Shown one piece after another: positions 34,196-45,600 of a DNA stretch of 64,000 nucleotides. Every line of letters begins with the position of its first letter. The stretch's first letter is position 1. The notes beneath the pieces are model-generated. The model saw nothing but the letters and a program-made list of their open reading frames with translations, searched no databases and was not told the origin of the DNA. The translations under genes were made by a program, and so were the position numbers. Source of the stretch: Cordilura impudica (lineage: Eukaryota; Arthropoda; Insecta; Diptera; Scathophagidae); contig OY821519.1 in NCBI GenBank assembly GCA_963682025.1, positions 73,898,314-73,962,313 of the forward strand, in the 5' to 3' direction.

Positions 34196-36119
34196 TTATG
34201 GACGCACCGTTGACGCTGTGTGGTATTTGATCAGTCATCTGAAATGAACTCTAGGAGCCAAATTTTCTCTCAAATTACTTGATCCAAATGCCTCTTTTAC
34301 ACCTAGTTATTTAAAAGTGAACTTAATTAGATATTCTTATTATTTATTTTAGATATTTTAAAAATTGCTTTAATATTCCAAAACCTCCACCCACTGACCC
34401 TTTTGCTTTTAACAAAACTCGAATGGTTCTTTCAGAAAACAAAATCTTAATACATTTTTTATATATTTATTAAGCTTACCGTTAAAATTTGAAATAAGCA
34501 ACAAATTCCTTAAATCTCCTGCTAAAGTACAAACCATTAGTTGGGTGTTGAATGCTGTTCAAGTCAAAATGTCTGCAGTTCTGCAGAAGAAGTGTGAAGA
34601 GTCAAAAAACGAGCGAGATCTATGAGCGAAATGTGATATTTCACACGATTTATGGTTACAACACTGTAAACACAACAACATACAGTATACGCATGAAAAA
34701 GGACAAACACAACACTCTAAAAAATAAAAAAACATTACAGTGACATTCTGTTTTTAGACAGGCTAAGCGACAAGGCTATGCGCATATGGTAAGGTGTTGT
34801 TTTTTTTTGTTTGTAAATCTAAGAGGAATAGCAGCAGCAGCAACTGAAACAAGAAAAAACAGCTCCCACTGGCACATCCATACTTTCATATGAGAAGAAA
34901 AAAACTTATCAGACTAGACGACAAGTCCGTATGGCCTCCCTAAAGACAGTGTTTTAGCCAGTATAAAAATGTGGACACATATGTTACCTTTACTGGTGTT
35001 TTGTTATTTTTTTTTTTTTCTCTACATTTAAACTTCAACTTGTTGTTCTGCTGCCTTTCGCTATGCTATTTATTGTAGTCTGTGCCACATATTAGTAAGT
35101 TTGTACAAAAATTGGTAACTATAACTGATCGGCTTAAATAATTTTATGAATCAACGTCCGTCCTTCCATTTGTGTATAAAATTGCGCACATGAGTCTGGG
35201 AACAAACCCTTTTAAGTGTGGTAAGCATCAGTTCCAAACTAGGACTACAGCCCATTTGATAATATCATTTGACCCATCATGGGTGTCTTTCCCATAGAGA
35301 GTAATTTTTTTAGTCATTACACTAAGAAGTCATCGCTATAAATGTACTAAGAATTGAAGTAATTCCAAGTCTTCATATGAAACACCTAGACATACACCTT
35401 AATCTGTCTTTAGAACCACGATACTAAATTTTCTAGTTATAGCTAATTTATGGATTTATCAATTTCACGGTCCATTTTTTTTTTTTTTTACTTAATAACT
35501 GTATTAAAACTGTAACCAAATACGCTCTAATTCATCTATATTTACATTGAGTTTATTTTCGTAACATAGTTTATAATTTATCATTTGCAATATGACAACG
35601 TATATCCGATTTTTGGTGTAGGGTATCATTAGTTCAATTTTGGTGTAAGAAACCAACAAGTCGGCCTGGACGATTTATAAGTTGCTTACTTGTTTTAATT
35701 TTGTTTTGTCTTTTTTTTTTTTTTTTTTTTTTTGTTTTCTTAACAAAATCTTTATTTCTGAGCGGCTTAAGTCTTTCTATTCCCAGGCGATAAGTAATGA
35801 GACCACACACGTTGTCGCTGGTTTTCTTATACGTACATAAATGAAAATTGTCTGTATGTTTTGTATGTTCTGCTCCTGTTGTTGCTGTTATTGTCTTGTT
35901 GACATTACAGCCTCTGCTTGAACACTTAAAGAAAATAATGTTTCAAATCGTATTTTGTTTTAAATCGCCTGTGGACTGAACGATGTCGTGTGTCTTTTAA
36001 GGCCATAAAGGCAAAATGAGAGTCCCCAATAATATGGTCAAAATCCACAACGATCAAACACCTAGTAATATATATATAATGGTAACAAATCTTGGCTTTA
36101 CGCATGACCCTTTTGAAGA
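34196..36119. other. Mostly non-coding sequence
   Basis: No gene seen. Contains T-rich runs (35000, 35470, 35710) and a possible diverged Helentron-like fragment (35100-35697), listed separately. Confidence 0.4.
35100..35697 (-). repeat. Possible strongly diverged Helentron-like fragment
   Basis: The reverse complement starts AAACAAGTAAGCAACTTATA, then CGTCCAGGCCGAC. Near its other end there is a GTCCGTCC-type stretch (35155-35166, plus strand) with the CTGATCGG context of the Helentron-like family. Similarity is weak in between. Confidence 0.3.
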
Positions 36120-38130
36120 ATATATATTTTTCGTAAAAAAATGACTGTATTAAGAAAATTTACTTTTTATATTTTATAGAAGGGGTACCCCTTTAAGGAA
36201 ATGTACTTTTTTAATAAAAGGTAATTTTTTAAGAATAAGTACTTTTTTAAAGAAAAGGAAATTTTTTAAGAAAAGGTACTTTTTTAAGAAAATGTACTTT
36301 TTTAAGGAAACTAACATCAAACAATTTTTTTGAGATACATTTCTTAATTAAGAAAAGGTGCTTTGTTAAGAAAGATACTTTTTTAAAAAAAGATACTTCT
36401 TTGAGAAATGTAAGTACATTTTGAAGAAAAGCTTCCGTTTTAAGGAAATGTTCTTTTTTAAGAAGAGGTACTTTTTCTGAGAAAAGTTACTTTTTTTAAC
36501 AAAACGGTACTTTTTTAAAAAAGTTACGTTTTCAGAAAAAGGTACTTTTATGGGAAAAAATACTTTTTTAAGAAAAAGTATACTTTTTTAAGAAAAGGTA
36601 CTTTTTTGAGAAAATACACTTTTTTAAGAAAAGTTATTTTTTTTAAGAAAATGTACTTTTTTAAGAATAGGTACTTTTTGAGAAAACATAAATTTTTAAG
36701 AAAATGAAAATTTATTAAGAAAATTTACTTGTTTTTTAGAAAAAGTACATATTAAGAAAATGCACTTTTTTATGAAACGGTACTATTTAAGATAAGGCAC
36801 TTTTCAAAAAAAAACGTACTTCTATAAGAATTTTTACATTTTTAAGATAAGGCACTTTTTTAAGAAAAGGTGCCTTTCAAAAAGACACAATTAAAGAAAA
36901 GGTACTTTTTTAAGAATTAGAACTTTTATAAGACAAATAACTTTTTTAAGAAAATATAAGTTTTTCAGAAACTGTAGTTTTCTAAGAAGATATATTTTTT
37001 TAAGTAATGTTAATTTTATACGAAAACCTAATTTAAAAAAAAATACTTGTTATGAAAACGCACTTTCTAAAGAAAATGTACTTTTTTAAAAGAGGTACTT
37101 TTTCCAGAAAATTTGCTTTTTTTAGGAAAGGTACGTTTAAAAAAAATGCTTTTTTACGAAAAATTACTTTTTAAGAAAATGTACCTTTTCAATATACTTT
37201 TTAAATAAAGGTACTTCCTTAAGGAATGTAAGGTACTCTTTTTAGGATAAGCTAAATTTTTAGAAAATGTACTTTTTTAAGAAAAAGGAATTTTTTAAGA
37301 AAAGGCTCTTTTTAAGAAAACGTATTTCGTAAGAAAAGGTACTTTTTTAAAAAAATTTACTTTTTTAGAAAATTTACATTTTTAAGAAAAGTTGCTTTTT
37401 TAAGAAAATGTACTTTTTTTTAAAGAAAAGGTACTTTTTAAGAAAAGCTACTTTTTTAAGAAAAGCTACTTTTTTGAGAAAAGGTACTTTTTTAAGAAAA
37501 GGCACTTTTTTAGGAAAGTATATTCTTTAAGAAGATGTACCTTTTTGAGCAATAGCACTACTTTAAAAAAAAAAGATTAAGATTGATTTTATAAGAAAAT
37601 TTACTTATTTTAGATTAGGTTCTTTTTAAGAAAATGTACTTTTTTGAGAAAAGATAGTTCTCAAGAAAAGGTACTGTTTAAGAAATGGTACTTTTTTTAA
37701 GAAAAAATTCTTTTTTAAGAAAGCACTTTTTAAAAAGAGAAACATTTTAAGAATTTGCACTTTTTTTTTAAAAAGATGAATTTTTAAGAAAACGTACTTT
37801 TCTAAGAAGGTGCCTGTTTTCAAAAAGGGTATCTTTTTAAGAAATTATACTTTTTTAAGAAAAGTACTTTTTTAAAAAAAGTACTTTTTAAAAAAAGATA
37901 ACTTTTAAAAACAGGCACGTTTTCATGAAAAGCTCCTTTTTAAAGAAGAGGTACTTTTTAAGCAAATGTACTTTCTTAAGAAAAGGTACATTTAAAGAAG
38001 GCATTTTTTTGGAATATCTAATTTTATAAAGAAAAATAACTTTAAAAAAGGTACATATTTTTGATAAAATTTATCTTTTTTTAAAAAAAATACTTTTTTT
38101 AGAATAAGTACTTTTTCAGAAAAACATACT
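36120..38130. repeat. 2-kb satellite of an 18-bp quasi-palindromic unit
   Basis: Unit GTACTTTTTTAAGAAAAG, with many single-base variants and indels. Strict 18-bp register is visible at, for example, 36265-36310 and 37440-37500. The CTTTTTTAAGAAAAG core is nearly its own reverse complement. Because 18 is a multiple of three, it produces Phe/Leu/Lys-rich frames such as 37823-37626 (minus), which I treat as artefacts. Confidence 0.9.
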
Positions 38131-39302
38131 CTCTTCAGAAAAGCATCGTCTTTAATTCTCAGTGTAAAAATGCATGCAACAATATAAATATCCAAATGCG
38201 GCATCTGTTTACCTCGTCTTAAGCATTTCTTTTTTTCTTTCATTATTTCCTTCGCAAGTCTGGTAAAATTAAATTTGAAAGTTTTGTTAATAAAAAAAAC
38301 CGTTGTTAGTTTTTGCATAATTATTGACGACATAGTGCGAGTTTTTGCAACATTCTATGTTATGTTAATGTAACTCGTACCTGTGTGTGTTCGCCAGTTT
38401 GCTAAAACATTATTAATATTGTTTAGCTAATAATGATCATCAACAGAAAACAAAGCATTTATCCGATATTAGTTTTACTGCATTTATTTTCATTGTAAGT
38501 CGCACGTGCCTCCCATCAAAAGATGTCACTGAAAAATGTTAACAGTTTGTTATAGTTTTTACTTTTTATTAATACACTCCTTGAATACAACAATTTTCTT
38601 AATATGGTCTAATATGCACCTGTTAATTAAAAAACGTTAATAATCGCGACTAAAAATTTAAAAAGCAATTTTTATGTAATAACAGTTAGTTTTTTATAAA
38701 ATTGTTAAATATTTGCGTAATTTTTTAAAGGGGTTTTTTTTAGGATTTGTCAACTAATTAAGCAGCTTCGCCCCTGATTTTATAGCCATTTTAGTTTTCA
38801 ACTTTTTCCATAAAGTGTTAGTTCTTTAAGAAACATCACTGCAAAATATTTATTGTTTACTAAGGCCTTATTTATCTTAAGACATGTTGTGTATTTCTTT
38901 TTTTTCTGAAGTAATTTCTTGCAATAAATTGACGTTAGTAATTTACTCTTTATATTTTTTTGTTTGAAAGTGACATGTTGTTGAGCTTTTAGTTTGGCAG
39001 TAGTTGACAGTAAACAGTTGCTAAGATTCGTGTTAAATTATCACTTTGACAATAAACCGTATTTGTGCAAAGAATTTTGTTATATTAGTTAAGTGTTTCT
39101 GATATTTTCAAGTAATCATTTATTAATTTTGAACGCAGTCTTAACCTTATAATGTATAAGTTTTATAGGAAAGCATCGGTAATATTGTTGTAAACAAAGA
39201 ATTTAGAACATTTTGATAGAATGCGTTCAGCATTAAACACAACTCACCTCATAACATCTGTCAAAATTTAATTCGAGTTGGTATTTTGGACAAATGTGGT
39301 AA
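38131..39302. other. Non-coding sequence
   Basis: No gene found. It forms the left flank of the LINE insertion at 39318. Confidence 0.4.
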
Positions 39303-39317
39303 ATCGACGGCAAAGAA

Positions 39318-42122
39318 ATTAATATTATACAAATAAATATTAACTCCTTAATTAAGTTAAGTAGAAGATACAATCTTAATATATTCTTAAATAATCATAA
39401 TCCTGACTTAGTCTTAATCAACGAAACGAAACTTAACTCGAAACATAAACTGAATTTTGAAAATTATTCTCTTATACGTAATGATAGAAAAGATGCAAAA
39501 ATGGGCGGAGGGACAGCTATTCTAGTTAGAAATGGTTTAAAGTATAATTATTACAATAATAGAAACATTAGTTCCTTTAGACATTTAGAAACATCTATTA
39601 TAAAAATACCATTGTTTCCAAATAAGTTTCTTTTTGTTGTTGCTGCCTATTACCCCTCGGGAAATAATTGTTGTTTCTTTAAGTCGGAACTCTTGAAACT
39701 TTTTCAATCATTGAATCTTGAAAATACTGAAAATTATTATATTCTAGCTGGGGACCTAAATTGCAAACATACTGACTGGAAAAATTCAATATCTAACACT
39801 AAAGGGCATTATTTGAAACAATGGATTGAAGACTACGAAATAAGCTATAGATGTAAACTATATGCGACATGTACACCCTCATATCCACGGTGTAACTCGT
39901 ACTTAGACATATGTATAATCGATTCTAGATTGACAATCTATAAAGTTGGTGATTCTATAAATTGCCTCGAGACACTTGACTATGACAGCGACTACAACGC
40001 GGTAAAAATTAAATTATTAGGTATTGAGAATGATCACCCCCTCACTTTCTTCAATGAATCTCCTAAAGCCAAATTAAATTTCAGGAAAACAAATTGGAAA
40101 AAATTCAAAAATTTTTTATTAAAAGAAACGAATGAGAGTATTACAATCCCGAGTGATAGAAATCTGAGTAATAATGAAATAGATTTCCATTTGCGAGAAC
40201 TGAATGATTATATTATAAAGGCCATGGATATATCAATCCCAAAATATAAATCATATGATTCGATTAAAAAGTTCACCAACCCGACAATCAAAAAACTACA
40301 GTGTGAAAAGAGCAAAATTGTTACTTTGATAAAACGTTTTAATAGATTAGAAACCTTCTTAACACAATCTGAGCTTAACGTACTCAAAGCAAAATTAAAA
40401 CTGATTAGAAAACTTTTAAACGATAATTTTGTGATTTCAGAAACAAACATTTTCAAGACAAGCTTATGCAAATTAGTACAAGAGACTCTTCGAATATGTT
40501 TAATGAAGTTAAAAAACAGTTCAAGATGGCACAGCCTTTTGATTTGAATGTTCTGAAAATTCCTTTAGGAGATGAAAATCTAATAAGGAATGCAGGTATT
40601 GACCCATTAGATTTAGAAAAAGAAAATGACAATACTAATTACTTGATTACCGAAGAAGTTCAAAAGTTAAATACAGTTGGCTCATTTCTGGAATCGGTTC
40701 ACTCCTGATAATACCGTCCATATAGAAGTAAATCATTGTTTCACTGAATTTTTAGAAATGAAGAACCAGTATGAATACAATAGCTCCACCATAACGACAT
40801 TTACAGCATCGAAAAGAGCAATTGACTTAAAAGAATCTCAATGGGATAACATTTTTATATCTAAAGATAAAGTTTTATCAATTTTTAAAAAATTAAGACC
40901 AAAACTGTCGTCTGGAGTTGATAATATACCTAATGTAGTCTTACGTTGCATACCAGATGATTTAATGTCCAAATATGGAATACTTTTCAATAACATGTTG
41001 AATAATGCTTACTTTCCTCGTGCTTGGAAGCAAGCTAAGGTGATAATTTTACCTAAAAAAGATAAAGAAACGAGCAATCCGAAAAATTTACGGGCAATTA
41101 GCTTGCTTCCAAACATCAGCAAAGTATTTGAAGTCTGTATAAATATTAACATTGTAAAGCTGTGCGACTCGAAGAATATAGTTAGCGAAAAGCAATTCGG
41201 ATTTAAATACAAGCACTCAACGATACATGCAATTCACTTGCTTGTTTCAGATATTCAGTGGAACCTAAACAAATCGTTATATACTGGTGCCTGTTTAGTT
41301 GACTTCAAAAAAGCTTTCGATAGTATTTGGATACCCGGCTTAATATACAAATTATGAAAATTTAAATTTCCGCTACATTTTGTAATTCTCATACATAATA
41401 TGTTGAATAATAAGACATTTTCCGTTTCTAATAAAGATACAGTTGGCACCAAAAAATTTACAATTGTTAATGGATTACAGCAAGGTACTGTCAACTCTCC
41501 AATTCTATTTAATATATACTTATTCGATTTACTAGAAAAAATAGACAACATTATTGCTTTCGCAGACGACATTACTATCTACCACGCCGACAATACAATA
41601 GAGAAAATTAATAATAGTTTGCAAAATAAGTTTTTAATTATTGAAAAATATTCCTTAGACTGGCATATGAAAATAAATTTAAACAAATGCGAGTGTATTC
41701 TTTTCAGACCACCAGTTGGGAAATGCAACAGCAATATAAGAAGAAACTGGAAATCTTTTGGTATTAAATCAATTAATAATATAAATATTCCAGTAAAGCA
41801 AACTGTTAAATTATTAGGTATTCATCTAGATAAATTTCTATACTTTCACAATCATATAAACCAACAACTAACTAAAGCTAAAAATGCATTTTTCATGTAT
41901 AAAAAATTATTTTTTTCTAAATATATACAATCAAGGGTTAAAATTATAATGTACCAATCTTTAATAAGACCAGTTCTATCATATGGTTGCCAAATATGGT
42001 TTAACATATCTCCTTCATATATGGAGAAGATACGCATATTCGAAAGGAAATGCCTCAGGCATTGCACGTCTTTATATAGATCTCAGAGTAGTAACTACAA
42101 AAAATTTCAAAAACATTACTAA
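39318..42122 (+). pseudogene. LINE ORF2 (endonuclease plus reverse transcriptase), broken
   Basis: The endonuclease domain starts at the truncation: QININSLIKLSRR, a DLVLINETKL motif, MGGGTAILVRNGL, LAGDLNCKHTDWKNS and DYDSDYNAVKI, where canonical SDH is DSDYN. The reverse transcriptase runs about 40890-41600: SSGVDNIPNVVLRC, LRAISLLPNISKVFE, EKQFGFKYKHSTI, LVDFKKAFDSIW, LQQGTVNSPILFN and the catalytic AFADDITIY. Frame changes occur between 40466 and 40547 and between 40677 and 40708, and an in-frame TGA lies at 41355. The C-terminus (VLSYGCQIWFNISPSYMEKI) resembles Jockey-group LINEs. Confidence 0.85.
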
Positions 42123-42640
42123 ATGGACATGTTCCACCGGAAGCTTTTCCTTTCCTTGATAGAAATGGTTTTATTCAAAATGAAGATGGCATTCCTATAA
42201 TTTACCATATTTATAGACGAGCCAATATCAAAACAATAAATTGTAATGAACTAACGTCAGAAAATTGTCGATTTGACACAAGTATTTATTCGGATGATAA
42301 AAATCTTAAACATAATATAAACCTTAAAAAATATTGGTGGCTCACCCAATAATTATCCTTTTTAATTTTAACCCTTGACCTTATTTTTTTATTCTAGCCA
42401 ATATAAAAGTAAGTTTTTGTAAGCCTTTTTACTTATATTTAATCTTATATTTACATGCTACCTTGTATTTATGTATAAGTGATAGAAAAAAATAACATTA
42501 CTATTAAATAAATATTATAGCTCGCTAAAATGGGACTTTGTATATAAAATAAGTTATATTTATACTTTTTGTTTATTTGGAGTTTGTAATTATATCTTTC
42601 ATTATAAATAAATAAATAATTAAAAAAAAAAAAAAAAAAA
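39318..42640 (+). mobile_element. 5'-truncated LINE with 15-bp target duplication
   Basis: ATCGACGGCAAAGAA occurs at 39303-39317 and again at 42641-42655, directly after a terminal run of about 19 A. That is a clean target-site duplication around a LINE. The element begins at the first codons of ORF2 (QININSLIKLSRR), so the 5' UTR and ORF1 are absent. The 3' UTR is about 520 bp. Confidence 0.9.
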
Positions 42641-42655
42641 ATCGACGGCAAAGAA

Positions 42656-43667
42656 GGCGGAGAAGAATTTTATGGGCCGAAGAAGCTATGACCATGGAAA
42701 TTTTTTGGGATGCAAATAGAAGCTTGTACATTGATTATATTGAGAGAGGAAAATGTAATAATTGAAAAAAAAAATTATCCCAAAATTTTCATCATTATAT
42801 CAGTAAAATGCTCTTCCATGCCAAAATTCAGAAATTAGTGTACATATATAAATCCAAATTTAAGGTTAAAATTTAATTACGTAACGTAAAAAAAAATCAT
42901 GAGATGGTTAAACTAAATTAAAAGACTTAGGCAAGAAACCTGATATGGCTTTTCTAAAACTACAAGGTTTTTTTTTAACTGTTTTTTGTTTTTATTTCAA
43001 TCAAAAGTTGGGCACACTTCTCATTGTCCTGAGATTAGGGGAATGCATTAAAGCACATGAATAAGTAATAAAAGTACAAGAGTACATGGGAATGATGCAG
43101 GATCAAATCCCTCAATGCAAATATCGTTTAGGAATAATTCTAGTTAGTTTAGTAGCAGAAGCCGGTCTGAATATAACAGTAATAAGTTAGCGTTTCCAGA
43201 AAATATGATTTCCTCTGCTTTGCCAAAACCTATAGTGGTTTATAATTCAAATCTAGTTGGACAAAATTATTTTTTTTTATTACATTTTATGTTTTTCGAG
43301 TATAAGGACTGTTCTGATATAACCTTCAAAAAAATGCTTTGACCTGATTACGAAGCTGAGACCTCTGATCACGTAATCGTTTTAAAATTGTTCCATGTAA
43401 TTATTTTTTCCAGTCTAGTGGGGTTCACATAGATCGAAATAAAGAGACTTAGCGCTTTTCACGCTAGATTTAGATATCTTCCCTTCAGCGCCCTTAAAAA
43501 AAGCTAAATAGGCGCCTTCTTTTAAGCGCCTTAGCGTTTCATATATAATAAAATTGTACATATTTCAATAAACTTCCTCTAAATTTAAACTTTTTTTTGT
43601 CAAAGAGACCCATAATTGGTTTCATCATTCATCAGTGAGATAAATATTAATATTAAAATATTATTAA
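42656..43667. other. Non-coding sequence
   Basis: Right flank of the LINE insertion. No gene or repeat recognised. Confidence 0.4.
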
Positions 43668-44290
43668 TGGGGCGTTTCATGTCAAGTGATCCAACTTTTG
43701 AAACCGACGTCTTCCGATCGGGATGAAATTTGCACCAAGGTTATTCCTATTGAATAGCAGCTTAGACACGATTTTTCACAACATCGGTCCGGACCTCTCT
43801 GAGTTAGAGGGAGTCAAAATTTGACATTTTGACCAAACAGGTGTTTTTTTTTCCCCTGTAACTACTTACCTATTGTTCTTAGCAAAATTTGTCCCCAAAT
43901 TGTTTAGATAGCTATTTCTTCAATCTTTCGGAAAAAAAATTTTTTTTTACTTGTTTTTGCAAAAAAAAAATTTTTTTGACTTTTTTTCACAAAGGTTTTT
44001 TTTTTTGCTCATAACAGAGCTTTTGATTTTTACTTTAAGAGCATGTTGGTCGCTTAGTGGGATGCGAGTGGGCTATCTACCAAAAAAAAATGTTATGTAA
44101 TTCAAGACAACGGATTTTAAATTTTTACCATATGCACTAATTTGAATAATAATTTAATAAAATGTAATCTTATTCACCATTTTTAGCATAAGTATTTTTT
44201 AATTAATTTATTGTAGCTGATGAAATATTTAAGTTTTGTAAATTTTTAAATAACCAGTCTCTCATCCAGCTTATTTACCACCTTTATTTG
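43668..44290 (+). mobile_element. Stand-alone arm of the 29468-31887 element family
   Basis: Begins TGGGGCGTTTCATGTCAAGT and follows the full arm of that family, including the CTCTCTGAGTTAGAGGGAGT and GCTTAGTGGGATGCGAGTGG blocks. It then continues into the TTTATTGTAGCTGATGAAAT region that corresponds to the 3' end of the transposase gene at about 29890-29970. The other half is absent. Confidence 0.75.
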
Positions 44291-45304
44291 AAGATGACGA
44301 TGTTAAAGAATGTGTACAATGGTTCCAACTAACTATATTTATATAACGTACTTTGATTAATTTTTATCGGAAGTATAAATATTGCATCTGGAATTCGAAG
44401 TCCAAAATGCGGACCAAACAAACCTTTTCGATGTCTTATCACCGTTACTTAAAACTTTAAGAAATAGTAGAATTTCACCTACGCATACATTTGATTATAT
44501 GGAGAATGACATCGATCCCGTACTTAATGAAATTTGCTATTTAAGTTATAGTTCTGAAAGGTCCCGTTTCAACACAAATATTTAACAAACGGAAAAAGAA
44601 TGAATAAAAAAAAAATTTATTGAGTTTAGAAAGATCTAAATTGCCATTTTATTTTATAATATAAAAAAAATTTCTGAAGATTTTATAAAATAATTGTAAA
44701 ATCTTTGAAAAAGTAGTCAAAAACTCGGGGAATGAATTTCCGTTTTTGTAATTATAGATACTCGTTGGAGATATATAAAGTTTTCCGTACTCAAAAGCAG
44801 AAGTCGATACAGTGTTCAGTGAGTGTGCTTAACAGATTGTCTTTAAACACTCTAAATTCTTTAGTTAATACATACGAAATGTGGACTAAAGATTACATTT
44901 ATATCCTAACGATGAAAATGAAAATGTAAATATTGAAAATTTTTAAAAATACTTAATTCTGTAATTTTTTTATCCATTTATTGGCGAAATTATAAAAAAA
45001 AAATTATTACATATTTGAAATTAGAATATCTAAATTCATACTAGCATATTCCAGTACTCGAAATTCGGGTGCAAATTCTAGGAATTTTTTTTTTTTATTT
45101 AACAAAGACCCTAAAGGTATGCTTCACAATTCAACTCATTTTAAATGTAGAAAACAAACTCAACACATTAACCCAAACACATTAACAAATTTAATAAACA
45201 CACACATAGCATTGTATGATATTATGTATGTGTTAGTAGCAAGTTTAAATGATCATAACTCCAAAAAAATATTCCAGACGACGAAAATCTGTAAATCTGG
45301 GTAA
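44291..45304. other. Non-coding sequence
   Basis: Two short open frames (44382-44585, 44732-44929) match nothing I know. The CCAGTACTCGAAATTCG block near 45052 is shared with 29088. Confidence 0.35.
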
Positions 45305-45347
45305 AGGCTCGTTTCCGCATACACCGTAATCGTCGACGAAAACGAAA
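45305..45347 (+). repeat. Harbinger left terminal inverted repeat
   Basis: AGGCTCGTTTCCGCATACAC followed by the GTCGACGAAAACGAAA block; pairs with 48136-48178. Further GACGAAAAC motifs follow to about 45480 and may be subterminal binding sites. Confidence 0.9.
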
Positions 45348-45600
45348 TTGCATACATTTGCAACGAAAAAAATTTGTTCCAGAAATCGGCGACGAAAACT
45401 AGCATCGCAACGGCGGCGTTCAGCAAGAAAAACTAGCCATTTGGCGACGGAACGAAAACAACATAGACTAGGTTGTTTTCGGAACGAAATGTGATACTTA
45501 CAGAGTTGTTAATCAAAAATTGTGCGACAGAGGTGTTAATAAAAAAAGTAAATAAACAAAGTGTGAAATTTCGATAAAGTTTAGTGATTATTACTATAAA

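Noticed and set aside
37626..38333. Phe/Leu/Lys-rich frames on the minus strand
   Set aside because: They arise from the 18-bp satellite, whose unit length is a multiple of three.
44382..44929. Two short frames as a small host gene
   Set aside because: No domain, no splice pattern I can support, and they lie between element fragments.
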